This document shows positions 7,081-15,497 of a DNA stretch of 33,224 bases, in pieces. The first letter of the stretch is position 1; every line of letters begins with the position of its first letter. The notes under the pieces are model-generated. The model searched no databases. It saw only the letters and a list, made by a program, of their open reading frames with translations, and had not been told where the DNA came from. The translations under genes were made by a program, and so were the position numbers. Source of the DNA: DATJSJ01 sp035504175. Its GTDB lineage: Bacteria; Pseudomonadota; Alphaproteobacteria; Acetobacterales; Acetobacteraceae. The stretch lies in the NCBI GenBank assembly GCA_035504175.1, contig DATJSJ010000108.1, forward strand, positions 1 to 33,224, written 5' to 3'.

Positions 7081-10000
7081 TTAATCCGCCGTTCCCATCT
7101 TCTCCGCCAGCTGCGGCATCCGCGAATGCCGCCGCGGCGCCAGCCAGCGCTGCACCCGGTCGAGATAGAGGTAGATCACCGGTGTCGTGTACAGCGTCAG
7201 CACCTGGCTCAGCATCAGCCCGCCGACCATGGCATAGCCGAGCGGCCGCCGCAGTTCCGATCCCGCGCCGGAGGAGAAGATCAGCGGCAGGCCGGTGAAG
7301 ATAGCCGCCATGGTGGTCATCAGGATCGGCCGGAAGCGCAGCAGACAGGCCTGCCGTATGGCATTGAGCGGTGTTTCGCCATCGCGGCGTTCCGCGGTGA
7401 TGGCGAAATCGACCATCATGATGCCGTTCTTCTTGACGATGCCGATCAGCAGGATGATGCCGATCAGCGCGATGACCGACAAATCGATATGCGCGAGTTC
7501 CAGCGCCAGCAACGCTCCGACGCCGGCCGAGGGCAGCGTCGAGAGAATGGTCAGCGGCAGAATGTAGCTCTCGTACAGGATGCCGAGGATGATGTAGACC
7601 GCGATCAGGGCTGCCGCGATCAGGTAGGGCTCGCTGCTCAGCGAGGACTGGAAGGCCTGGGCATTGCCCTGGAACGAGCCCTGCAGCGACAGCGGGGTCG
7701 CGAGATCGCGCTGCAGGTTGGTGATCGCGTCGACCGCTTCGCTCAGCGAGGCGCCGGGTGCCAGGTTGAAGGAGATGGTGACCGACGGGAACTGGCTCTG
7801 GTGGTTGACCGAGAGCGGCGCCACCGGGTTGGTGTCGACCTTGACCAGGGCGGAGAGCGGCACCGCCTCACCGGTGCTGCTCTTGACGTAGAGCTTCTGC
7901 AGCGTCGCCAGTTCGCCGGCCTCCTTCGGAGGCACCTCGAGAATGACGAAGTACGAGTTGAGCTGGGTGAAATACTGCGTCACCTCGCGCTGGCCGAACG
8001 CGTCATAGAGCGTGTCGTCGATCTGCTGCGGCTGGATGCCGAGTCTTGCGGCGGCGGCGCGGTCGATGGTGAGGGTCGCCGTGGTGCCGGCGATCTGCTG
8101 GTCGGTCGCGACGTCGCGCACCATCGGCAGCGACTTGATCTTCGCCAGCACCTTCGGCGCCCACTGGTTCAGTTCCGCCGCGTTCGCGTCCTGCAGCGTG
8201 TATTGGTAGAGGGTCCGGCTGGTCCGGCCGCCGACGGTGATGTCCTGGGCCGGCTGCATGTAGAGATTGACGCCCTCGACCTTCGACACCGTCCGCTTGA
8301 TCCGCGACATCACGTCCTGGATCGACTCGCCCGGCCGCTCGCTCCAGGGCTTGAGGTTGATGAAGAACCGGCCGTTGTTCGCGGTCTGGCCGGCGACGCC
8401 GGCGCCGATCACCGAGGCGAACGAGTCGACCGCCGGGTCGGACGCGATGATGTGGTTGAGCTCCTCCTGCTTGCGATACATCGCCTGATACGAGCTGTCC
8501 TGCGACGCCTCGGCGATGCCCACGATCAGGCCGATGTCCTGGACCGGGAAGAACCCTTTCGGGATCCGTACGAACAGGAAGCCGGTGAGCGCGACCGTCG
8601 CGACGAACACCATCAGGGTGACGAAGCGGAACCTGAGCGCCACGTCGAGCGTGCGGCGATAGAAGCCGAGCATGCCGTCGAACATCGCCTCGACCAGGCG
8701 GTAGATCCGACCGTGCTCGCGCCGATGGCTGCCGAGGAAGCGCGAACAGAGCATCGGGGTCAGGGTCAGCGAGACGAAGGCGGAGACCAGCACCGCGATC
8801 GAGACCGTCATCGCGAACTCGCGGAACAGGCGGCCGACGATTCCCCCCATCAGCAGCAGCGGGATGAACACCGCGATCAGCGAGAAGCTGATCGAGACGA
8901 TGGTGAAGCCGATCTCGCCCGCGCCCTTCAGCGCGGCCTCCATCGGTTTCATCCCTTCCTCGACATGCCGGTAGATGTTCTCCAGCATGACGATCGCATC
9001 GTCGATGACGAAGCCGACCGCTATGGTCAGCGCCATCAGCGAGAGGTTGTCCAGGCTGAAATTGAGCAGGTACATGACCGCGAACGTGCCGACCAGCGCC
9101 AGCGGCACGGTCACGCTCGGGATCACCGTCGCCCAGAGATTCCGCAGGAAGACGAAGATCACCGCGACCACGAGCACGATCGAGAGCATCAGCGTGCGCT
9201 CGACGTCGGACACCGAGGCGCGGATCACCAGCGTGCGGTCGACCAGCGTGTTGACGTGGATCGCCGGCGGGATCGACGCCTCGAGCCCGGGCAGCGCCGC
9301 CTTGATGCGCTCGACCGTCGCGATGACGTTGGCGCCGGGCTGCTTGAAGATTATCAGCAGCACGCCCCGCTTGACCGCGCCGTGCTGGTCCTGCCAGGCG
9401 GCGAGCTCGCGGTTCTGCGGCCCGCGGATGGCGCGACCGATGTCGCGGATGCGGATCGGCGCCCCATTGCGCCAGGCGATGATCGTGTTGTCATAGGGCG
9501 TCGGGTTGAGCAGCTGGTCGTTCGCCATCACGGTGTAGGCCTCGTTCGGCCCGTCGATCGTGCCCTTCGGGCTGTTCACCGTGACCTCGGAGAGGACGCT
9601 GCGCACGTCCTCGAGCGTCAGCCCCATCGCCGCGAGCCGGGCGGGATCGATCTGCACGCGAATCGCCGGCTTCTGCTGCCCGGCGACCAGCACCTGGCCG
9701 ACGCCGGAGACCCGGGAGAGCTGCTGCGAGAGAATGTTCTCAGCGTAGTCGTCGACCGTGGTGAGCGGCAGCGCGTTGGACTGCACCGAGGCGATGAAGA
9801 TCGGCGCGTCCGCCGGATTGGTCTTCCGGAAGGTCGGCTGGTTCGGCAGATCCTTCGGCAACTGCCCCTGCGCCGCGTTGATCGCCTCGAGCACGTCCGT
9901 CGCCGCCGCGTCGATGTTGCGGCTGAGGTCGAACTGGATGGTGATCGCGCTGCTGCCCAGCACGTTGGTCGAGGTGAGCTGCGCGACGCCGGGGATCTGG

Positions 10001-10215
10001 CTGAACTGCGTCTCCAGCGGCTCGGCGACGCTGGACGCCATCGTCTCCGGACTGGCCCCGGGATACTGCGCGCTGACGGTGATGGTCGGGAAGTCGACGT
10101 TCGGCAGCGGCGCGACGGGCAGGAGCGGGAAGACCGCGATCCCGACCAGAAAAATCGCCGCCATGATCAGCGACGTCGCAACCGGCCGGCGGATGAACGG
10201 GGTCGAGATGCTCAT
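7081..10215 (-). CDS. RND-family efflux permease (HAE1 type, MdtB/MdtC-like)
   Basis: This is the proton-driven inner-membrane pump of a tripartite efflux system that exports drugs, bile-acid-like or other hydrophobic compounds across both membranes. The 1044-residue product starts at the ATG at 10215 (MSISTPFIRRPVATSL). It has the expected RND plan: a first membrane helix (LIMAAIFLVGIAVFPLLPV), a large periplasmic loop (VDFPTITVSAQYPGAS), a helix bundle carrying the proton-relay acidic pair (VGFVIDDAIVMLENIYRH), and a duplicated second half (IALIGIILLIGIVKKNGIMM, RPILMTTMAAIFTGLPL). It follows its adaptor gene by 37 bases on the same strand, so the two form an operon. No outer-membrane factor gene is nearby. 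The MdtB/C assignment is by resemblance; the substrate is unknown. Confidence 0.95.
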   Translation of the reverse strand: MSISTPFIRRPVATSLIMAAIFLVGIAVFPLLPVAPLPNVDFPTITVSAQYPGASPETMASSVAEPLETQFSQIPGVAQLTSTNVLGSSAITIQFDLSRNIDAAATDVLEAINAAQGQLPKDLPNQPTFRKTNPADAPIFIASVQSNALPLTTVDDYAENILSQQLSRVSGVGQVLVAGQQKPAIRVQIDPARLAAMGLTLEDVRSVLSEVTVNSPKGTIDGPNEAYTVMANDQLLNPTPYDNTIIAWRNGAPIRIRDIGRAIRGPQNRELAAWQDQHGAVKRGVLLIIFKQPGANVIATVERIKAALPGLEASIPPAIHVNTLVDRTLVIRASVSDVERTLMLSIVLVVAVIFVFLRNLWATVIPSVTVPLALVGTFAVMYLLNFSLDNLSLMALTIAVGFVIDDAIVMLENIYRHVEEGMKPMEAALKGAGEIGFTIVSISFSLIAVFIPLLLMGGIVGRLFREFAMTVSIAVLVSAFVSLTLTPMLCSRFLGSHRREHGRIYRLVEAMFDGMLGFYRRTLDVALRFRFVTLMVFVATVALTGFLFVRIPKGFFPVQDIGLIVGIAEASQDSSYQAMYRKQEELNHIIASDPAVDSFASVIGAGVAGQTANNGRFFINLKPWSERPGESIQDVMSRIKRTVSKVEGVNLYMQPAQDITVGGRTSRTLYQYTLQDANAAELNQWAPKVLAKIKSLPMVRDVATDQQIAGTTATLTIDRAAAARLGIQPQQIDDTLYDAFGQREVTQYFTQLNSYFVILEVPPKEAGELATLQKLYVKSSTGEAVPLSALVKVDTNPVAPLSVNHQSQFPSVTISFNLAPGASLSEAVDAITNLQRDLATPLSLQGSFQGNAQAFQSSLSSEPYLIAAALIAVYIILGILYESYILPLTILSTLPSAGVGALLALELAHIDLSVIALIGIILLIGIVKKNGIMMVDFAITAERRDGETPLNAIRQACLLRFRPILMTTMAAIFTGLPLIFSSGAGSELRRPLGYAMVGGLMLSQVLTLYTTPVIYLYLDRVQRWLAPRRHSRMPQLAEKMGTAD

Positions 10216-10252
10216 CGCAGCCGGTGCCGCGGGCTCGAGCCGGGGTCGGGCA

Positions 10253-11413
10253 TCAGCTCTTCGCCTCCTGCGGCCGTGGCGCCACGCGGACGCCATCTTC
10301 GATGCGGGCCTGCCCTGCCACGACGATCTCCTGCCCGGGCTGCAGGCCGCGCGAGACGACCGCGATCCGGTCGTCGGAGTAGGTCTCGGTCACCGGCTGC
10401 CGTGCCACCGTATCATCCGCCTTGACGACGTAGACGTAGAGCCCGTCCGGACCGTGCTGGATCGCCGGCAGCGGCACCGTCAGCGCGTCGTGCTGCAGCC
10501 GCAGTTGCAGCCGCGCATTGACGAACTGCCCCGGCCACAGCCGGTCCTGCGGATTGGGAAACTCGGCCTTCAGCCGGATCGTGCCGGTCGACTGGTCGAT
10601 CGTGTTGTCCGCGGTCAGCAGCGTGCCGGTGTCGAGCTTCGTGCGGTCATCCGACGCGTAGGCGATGACCGGCGGCTTGCCGGCGGCCAGTGCCGCCTGC
10701 ACCTGCGGCAGCTGGTCCTGCGGCAGGGTGAAGATCACCGCGATCGGATGGATCTGCGTCAGCGTGACGATGCCGGTCGTGTCGGTCGAATGCACCAGGT
10801 TGCCGATATCGACGATGCGAAGCCCGGCCACGCCCGGGATCGGCGCGCGGATCGTGCAGAAGCTGAGATTGAGCTGGGCGGTCGCGATCGCCGCCTGGTC
10901 GCCCTGGATCGTCGCCTCCATCGACCGCACCGCGGCGGTGTCGTTGTCCACCTGCTGCCGCGTCTGGAACGAGCTGCGCGCCAGAGCGGAATCGCGCTGC
11001 AGATTGATCCGGTCATTGGCGAGCGTCGCCTGGTCGGCCGCCTCCTTCGCCTGCGCCTGTGCCAGCGCCGCGGCGTAGGGACGCGGGTCGATGATCGCGA
11101 GGACCGCTCCCTGCGGCACCTCCTGCCCCTCCTTGAAGGGCAGTTGCATGATCTCCCCGTCCACCCGGGCGCGCAGCAGCACCGACTGCCAGGCCTGCAC
11201 GGTGCCGATCCCGCGCGTGTAGATCGGCACATCCTGGCGTGCGACCCGCGCCACCGTCACCGGCACCGCGGCGCCGGACGGGGCCTGCGCCTGCGCTGGC
11301 GCCGCGGCCGCCGGCCGCACGCCGGCGCGCCAGCCCTGCTGCAGGGCAACGCCGCCCGCGGCCGTGGCAAGCACCACGGCGGAACCCGCCAGCAGCCAGG
11401 GCCGCATCGTCAT
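10253..11413 (-). CDS. RND efflux periplasmic adaptor subunit (MdtA-like membrane fusion protein)
   Basis: The adaptor bridges the RND pump to an outer-membrane channel. From the ATG at 11413 it has 386 residues, beginning with a single hydrophobic anchor (WLLAGSAVVLATAAGGVAL). A barrel-sandwich lipoyl half follows (VPIYTRGIGTVQAWQSVLLR, VDGEIMQLPFKEGQEV). Next are the alpha-hairpin (AAALAQAQAKEAADQATLAN to DQAAIATAQLNLS), the second lipoyl half (CTIRAPIPGVAGLRIVDIGN) and the beta-barrel region (IRLKAEFPNPQDRLWPGQFV). The sequence could be read further upstream, but the anchor begins here. It is the first gene of the two-gene pump operon and diverges from wrbA across 362 bases. Confidence 0.94.
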   Translation of the reverse strand: MTMRPWLLAGSAVVLATAAGGVALQQGWRAGVRPAAAAPAQAQAPSGAAVPVTVARVARQDVPIYTRGIGTVQAWQSVLLRARVDGEIMQLPFKEGQEVPQGAVLAIIDPRPYAAALAQAQAKEAADQATLANDRINLQRDSALARSSFQTRQQVDNDTAAVRSMEATIQGDQAAIATAQLNLSFCTIRAPIPGVAGLRIVDIGNLVHSTDTTGIVTLTQIHPIAVIFTLPQDQLPQVQAALAAGKPPVIAYASDDRTKLDTGTLLTADNTIDQSTGTIRLKAEFPNPQDRLWPGQFVNARLQLRLQHDALTVPLPAIQHGPDGLYVYVVKADDTVARQPVTETYSDDRIAVVSRGLQPGQEIVVAGQARIEDGVRVAPRPQEAKS

Positions 11414-11775
11414 GAGAGGAAGATGCTCCGAAACCAGACAGGGCTCATCATAAGCAGGTGCAGCATTGGACGCACGGGCTTGAATGATGCTCTCGCGACG
11501 ATGAACATCTGGCCATCTCCCGGACATACCGGCGTTACAGAAGCCAACTCTGGCCGCGCAGCTACATGGCGGCGGCCTTCCCGGCCGCCAAGAGATCCGC
11601 CCTACGCCCTGGCGCGCGCGCCAGCCATGCACCGGTTGGACCAGGTGCCGGCCATTGCGTGGCCCCGGGTGGAGCAAACCGCCGCCGCGGCCTAGTCTCC
11701 GCCCGCGATTCGTCGATCGCGCACGTGCGGCCACGCATCGTGGCCGCGATGAGACATGGCAGGGAGCACCCGGGT
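11414..11775. other. Divergent intergenic region between efflux pump and wrbA
   Basis: These 362 bases separate the pump operon (minus) from wrbA (plus) and should hold both promoters. A clean hairpin GGCGGCC-TTCCC-GGCCGCC lies at 11571-11589. No certain -10/-35 pair, regulator gene or convincing small reading frame is visible. Both neighbours have relatives involved in chemical stress responses, so co-regulation from this spacer is possible but not shown. Confidence 0.45.
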
Positions 11776-12402
11776 ATGGCTGTGAACGTGCTGATCGCCT
11801 TCTATTCCCGCAGCGGCGTCACCGAGGCTCTGGCACAGGGTGTCGCCGAAGGCGCCCGCGCCGCCGGCGCCGAGGTGCGGCTGCGCCGGGCGCGCGAACT
11901 GGTCGGGCCCGACATCATGGCCTCGGTTCCGGGCTGGAAGGAGAATGCCGAGCGAATGAACGCGACCTACGAGCCGCCGGCTGCCGCCGACGCCGAGTGG
12001 GCCGACGCGGTCATCTTCGGCACGCCCACGCGCTTCGGCGTCGTCTGCTCCGAGCTCAAGGCCTATATCGACGGGCTGGGCGGGCTGTGGTTCCAGGGCA
12101 AGCTCAACGGCAAGGCCGGGTCGGTCTTCGCCTCCACCTCCTCGCTGCACGGCGGCAACGAATCCACCATCATCTCGCTCTTCAATCCGCTGGTGCATCT
12201 CGGCTTCATCATCGTGCCGCTCGGCTACGCCGATCCGGTGGTGTTCCGGGCCGGCACGCCCTATGGCGCCTCCAGCGTCTCCGGCCAGAACGCCACGCCG
12301 CCCACCGCCGACGATCTCGAGGTCGCGCGTTTCCAGGGGCGGCGGGTGACGCAGGTCGCGGCCGCGCTGCAGGCAGGCGGCGTGACCCCGTCGCACGCCT
12401 GA
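11776..12402 (+). CDS. wrbA: NAD(P)H:quinone oxidoreductase, WrbA type
   Basis: WrbA proteins are FMN-binding tetramers that reduce quinones by two electrons and so limit semiquinone and oxidative stress. The 208-residue product has the flavodoxin-like fold: the phosphate-binding loop in VNVLIAFYSRSGVTEALAQG (residues 3-22), the isoalloxazine loop GTPTRFGVVCSELKAYID, and ASTSSLHGGNESTI, which is typical of WrbA. The C-terminal half has the WrbA pattern YGASSVSGQNATPPTADDL. The ATG at 11776 has AGGGAG about nine bases upstream. It stands alone on its strand, divergent from the RND pump operon. Confidence 0.95.
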   Translation: MAVNVLIAFYSRSGVTEALAQGVAEGARAAGAEVRLRRARELVGPDIMASVPGWKENAERMNATYEPPAAADAEWADAVIFGTPTRFGVVCSELKAYIDGLGGLWFQGKLNGKAGSVFASTSSLHGGNESTIISLFNPLVHLGFIIVPLGYADPVVFRAGTPYGASSVSGQNATPPTADDLEVARFQGRRVTQVAAALQAGGVTPSHA

Positions 12403-12453
12403 GCGGACGTCCGTCCCGAGCCACCCTCTCTCGCTGACACATTCGAGGTGCGA

Positions 12454-13014
12454 ATGCCGACTTCCCCGCAGGGACCCGCCCGGCGCCCCGACCAGGACCA
12501 GACTGCGTCACGCCGCCAGAAGTGGCGCCCGGCCCGATTCGCGGCGCTGGCGGCAGCGCTCGCAGCACCTCTGGCGCTGCCTGCCGCCGCGCGCGCCGCG
12601 GCGCCAATTCCGCTCGAGCTCAACAAGCTCGAGCCGCTGACCGAGGGCGGTCCCGCCTGCCGGGTCTATTTCGTCGTCACCAACCCGGACAAGACCGAGA
12701 TCAGCCAGCTCCGGCTCGATCTCATCCTGTTCGGTACGGACGGCATCATCGCCCGGCGGGTGGCACTGGATCTCGGCCCGCTGCCGCCCGGCAAGACCTC
12801 CGTGCGGCTGTTCGACCTGCAGGGCCAGGCCTGCAGCGGCATCGGCCGCGTGCTGGTCAACGACGTGCTGGCCTGCAAGACCGGCGGCGGCGGCGCCGCC
12901 CCTGCCTCGTCGGCGACCGCATCCGCCACCGCGGAACCCCCGGGCGGCGAGCGCGAGGCCTGCCTCGACCGGCTGTCGCTCTCGTCGCGCGCCAAGGTGC
13001 CGCTGTCGAAGTAA
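12454..13014 (+). CDS. Conserved exported protein of unknown function, Tat-like signal
   Basis: The product has 186 residues from the ATG at 12454, which has GAGGTG four to five bases upstream. The N-terminus carries a twin-arginine-like sequence (SRRQKW) before a hydrophobic stretch, and a likely cleavage site after LPAAARAAA. The mature part is a compact beta-rich domain (IPLELNKLEPL, PACRVYFVVTNPDKTEI, LRLDLILFGTDGIIARR, LPPGKTSVRLFDLQGQAC, RVLVNDVLAC). A low-complexity Ala/Ser/Thr segment and a short tail with a further Cys complete it. I recognise the style of a conserved alphaproteobacterial Tat-pathway hypothetical protein, but no function is known to me. The four mature-domain cysteines could form disulfides in the periplasm. 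Confidence 0.85.
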   Translation: MPTSPQGPARRPDQDQTASRRQKWRPARFAALAAALAAPLALPAAARAAAPIPLELNKLEPLTEGGPACRVYFVVTNPDKTEISQLRLDLILFGTDGIIARRVALDLGPLPPGKTSVRLFDLQGQACSGIGRVLVNDVLACKTGGGGAAPASSATASATAEPPGGEREACLDRLSLSSRAKVPLSK

Positions 13015-13030
13015 CCGCCGCCGCAACACC

Positions 13031-13056
13031 CCGACCGGGCGCACTCGTCCGGTCGG
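13031..13056. terminator. Hairpin after exported protein gene
   Basis: CCGACCGG (13031-13038) and CCGGTCGG (13049-13056) form an 8-bp inverted repeat with a 10-base loop, 17 bases after the TAA at 13014. There is no T-tract, as is common in such GC-rich genomes, so terminator activity is inferred from position and stem strength. Confidence 0.45.
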
Positions 13057-13220
13057 ATGAAGCCGCCCGCCCCGTGTTCAGGCAGCCCCGGTCGGCGGGT
13101 CAGGTCGTACCACGGCCCGGTCGTTCCGCTTCCGCTCTGCATGCCATGTGATGTAGGCTTCCCGCGCGGGCCGCGCGCAGGGCGCCTTCCGCGACGGCAT
13201 GTCATTGCTGGTAAGCCTCG

Positions 13221-14408
13221 ATGGAATATCGCCTCATTCCGGCAAAGGACAGCGCCTGGGCGGATCCGAACGCCTGGTCGCCGACCGGCCCACCGGGCCC
13301 GGACGATGTCGCCGTGATCCAGGGCGGCCCGTTCGCGCACACCGTCAGCGGCGCCGCCATCGTCGGCAAGCTGTGGTTCCCGCGTTCCTGGAGCGAGCCG
13401 TCGCTGAGCGGCTCCTTCACCACCACCGCCGCTGCGCCGATCGTGGGCACGCGGGTGATCGGCGCCGGTGTGAATTTGACCGCCGGATCCACGCTCGCCA
13501 CCGGCATGCTGGCGGTGAACGGCGGCGCCCTTACCGTCTCGGGCGAACTCGACACCTCCTCGACCCTGGTGATCGGGCACGCTCCGGGGCCCGGGGTCTT
13601 CGGGCGGGGCGCGCTCTTCCTGGAGCAGGGCGTCTGGAGCAACACCGGCAACGTCGTGCTCGCCCCCGCTCCAGGTGAGGGCGGAGCTGGCGATGTCCTC
13701 CTCTCCGTCGATGCCAACTCGCAGGCGACCATTGGCGGCGACCTGCGGATGCAAGCCTACGATTCCGCCGCTGCCGGGCTCACCGTTACCGACTCGACGC
13801 TGACCGTGCAGCATGACCTGATTGCCGGCGCCGGCACGTCCCTGAGCCTCGACGCGCCCTCATCGGAGCTGACGGTCGACGGCAAGCTCGCCCTGCAAAC
13901 CGGCAGCGACATCGACATGCCGGACAGCGACCTGAGCGCCGCCATCCATGCCGGGACGATCACGCTGGCACCATCCGCCACCTTCATCGGCGGCGGCACG
14001 CTGGCCGGACCAGGCGCGACCGACGGCACGACCATCCACAACCAGGGCACCATCAAGGCCGGTTTTCCCCTCGTCATCGACGGCAGCATCTTCGACCACG
14101 GCGGCACGCTGGTGATCGGCAAGGATGCGAGCCTGACGGTCAGCGGCAGCATCTGGGGTCAGAGCGTCGATTTCCACGTCGGCGGGCAGCTCTCCGCCGG
14201 GTCCTTCGGCGGCGGGGTGACCATCCACGACTTCAATGTCGGCGATGCGCTCACGACGCCGGGGATCACCGGCCTCAGCTACGACCCGGCGGACCATGTG
14301 CTGTCATTGCAGCAGGCCGGCGGCGGCATCGAGCGGCTGCACATGGCCGGCAGCTACGCCACCGATGCCTTCGTCCTGGGCAGCAACGGTGCCGTCACCG
14401 TGACTTGA
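13221..14408 (+). CDS. Beta-strand repeat protein, probably surface or secreted, function unknown
   Basis: The 395-residue product is rich in Gly, Ala, Thr, Ser and Asp and nearly free of Cys, and is built of short alternating strands. Examples are VIGAGVNLTAGSTLATGMLA, LTVSGELDTSSTLVIGHA, VTDSTLTVQHDLIAGAGTSL and SLTVSGSIWGQSVDFHVGGQ. This pattern suggests a parallel beta-helix like those of adhesins and autotransporter passenger domains. The N-terminus (WADPNAWSPTGPPGPDDVAV) resembles the opening repeats of such proteins. The last about 65 residues (DFNVGDALTTPGITGLSYDP then DHVLSLQQAGGG) look like the C-terminal module of alphaproteobacterial repeat proteins. There is no N-terminal signal peptide and no outer-membrane barrel, so any export would need a type I-like C-terminal signal. 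Function is not recognised. Confidence 0.8.
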   Translation: MEYRLIPAKDSAWADPNAWSPTGPPGPDDVAVIQGGPFAHTVSGAAIVGKLWFPRSWSEPSLSGSFTTTAAAPIVGTRVIGAGVNLTAGSTLATGMLAVNGGALTVSGELDTSSTLVIGHAPGPGVFGRGALFLEQGVWSNTGNVVLAPAPGEGGAGDVLLSVDANSQATIGGDLRMQAYDSAAAGLTVTDSTLTVQHDLIAGAGTSLSLDAPSSELTVDGKLALQTGSDIDMPDSDLSAAIHAGTITLAPSATFIGGGTLAGPGATDGTTIHNQGTIKAGFPLVIDGSIFDHGGTLVIGKDASLTVSGSIWGQSVDFHVGGQLSAGSFGGGVTIHDFNVGDALTTPGITGLSYDPADHVLSLQQAGGGIERLHMAGSYATDAFVLGSNGAVTVT

Positions 14409-14499
14409 GCAAGCCGGCCCGGACTGGTTCGTCCGCGCTACGCGCCGGCGCGCACCCGGCCCGCGATCGTACCGGGCGTGCTGGGCGATCGGGCTCAGC

Positions 14500-14515
14500 G
14501 GCCTGTTCTCAGGCC
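14500..14515. terminator. Hairpin between convergent genes
   Basis: GGCCTG-TTCT-CAGGCC is a 6-bp stem with a 4-base loop in the 134-base gap between the repeat-protein gene (plus) and the small secreted-protein gene (minus). It could end either transcript. There is no T-tract. Confidence 0.35.
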
Positions 14516-14542
14516 ATGCGTCACGCCTGCGGCGATCACGGT

Positions 14543-14914
14543 CTAGCTGCAGCCGGTCAGATCCTGGTCGCGGATCTCGAAGCTGCGCTCATGCGTCAGG
14601 TCGACTCCTTTCATCACGCAGGCACGCCCCTTCCGATCGACCAGCCGCACGTCGTAGTGGCCGGGCCGGATGCCGGTGATCACCAGCCGCTCCGTCATGT
14701 CCAGACTCTTGTCCGGGTCGTTCAGCGCCTGGTTCGGACCCCACCTGGTCGTGCCCGCCGGCGCCATGTAGACGCCGGTGAAATCCGTCGCGGTGGTCTC
14801 GTTGTAGGCGAAGAACTTCCTGGCCGCGGCCACCGCACCTGTGCCGCCGGCGAGGGCGAGGACGAGGACGAGCGACAGCGCAAGTCGGGTCGGCCGGAGC
14901 GTGACGGCGGGCAT
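14543..14914 (-). CDS. Small conserved secreted protein of unknown function
   Basis: The 123-residue product has a clear Sec-type signal peptide (LRPTRLALSLVLVLALAGG then TGAVAAA). A single small beta-rich domain follows (FFAYNETTATDFTGVYMAPA, RWGPNQALNDPDKSLDM, LVITGIRPGHYDVRLVDRKG, VDLTHERSFEIRDQDLTGC). Two cysteines, one near residue 98 and one at the C-terminus, could pair. The domain looks like a conserved proteobacterial family with the FTGVYMAPAGTTRWGPN signature, which I have no function for. The ATG at 14914 is preceded by GGGAG at 8 bases. It diverges from the OmpA-like lipoprotein gene. Confidence 0.85.
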   Translation of the reverse strand: MPAVTLRPTRLALSLVLVLALAGGTGAVAAARKFFAYNETTATDFTGVYMAPAGTTRWGPNQALNDPDKSLDMTERLVITGIRPGHYDVRLVDRKGRACVMKGVDLTHERSFEIRDQDLTGCS

Positions 14915-15088
14915 GACGGATCTCCCGGAACGATGATTGGGCTGAGCAGGCGCCGGGCCGAGTCTAGCACCCCACCCCGGCAGGGCCAGGGGCGTCGCCC
15001 TCTCGCCGCACGCGTCGCCGATTCGGTTGACGCCACACGCGCGGCCCGGGCATCAGTCTGCCGGGGTCATTGGGTGCGGGGGGATCGC

Positions 15089-15493
15089 ATGATGCGCCGG
15101 CTGGCCATTCTGTCCTGTGTATTGGGCTTTGCCGCCTGCGCTGCGCCCGGCGGCGGCCCCGCCGCGCCGGCAGCCCCGGTGCGGAGCGCCGTCGTGTTCT
15201 TCCAGCCCTGGTCGGCCGCCCTCGATGCCTCCGCCCTCTCGGTCATCGCCGGCGCCGCAGAGGCTGCAAAACAACATCCGGGCCTGCCCATCACGGTCAC
15301 CGGCACCGCCGACCCGACCGGCAGCCCCCAGGCCAATATCTACCTCACCGAGACGCGCGCCCAGGTCGTGCTCGACCAGCTCGTCACCGACGGCGTCGAG
15401 GCCGCACGAATCCGGCCTGTCGCCCAGGGCTCCGTGCAGCCCGCCTTGAACAACCAGGAGAGCCGCCGGGTCACGATCGCCCTCGGCGGCTGA
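15089..15493 (+). CDS. OmpA-like outer-membrane lipoprotein
   Basis: The 134-residue product has a lipoprotein signal peptide (MMRRLAILSCVLGFAAC) with the lipidated Cys expected at residue 17. A short Ala/Pro linker leads to an OmpA C-terminal-like, peptidoglycan-associating domain: SAVVFFQPWSAALDASALSV, LPITVTGTADPTGSPQAN, YLTETRAQVVLDQLV, and ESRRVTIAL at the end. The family usually anchors the outer membrane to the cell wall. The ATG at 15089 follows a run of G bases. The stop codon is 4 bases before the GTG of recQ, so the two are probably co-transcribed despite unrelated roles. Confidence 0.88.
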   Translation: MMRRLAILSCVLGFAACAAPGGGPAAPAAPVRSAVVFFQPWSAALDASALSVIAGAAEAAKQHPGLPITVTGTADPTGSPQANIYLTETRAQVVLDQLVTDGVEAARIRPVAQGSVQPALNNQESRRVTIALGG

Positions 15494-15497
15494 GCCC

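Noticed and set aside
7126..10425. A 1099-codon plus-strand open frame opposite the RND permease
   Set aside because: The translation is an Arg/Asp/His-rich sequence without domain structure, while the minus strand encodes a complete RND pump.
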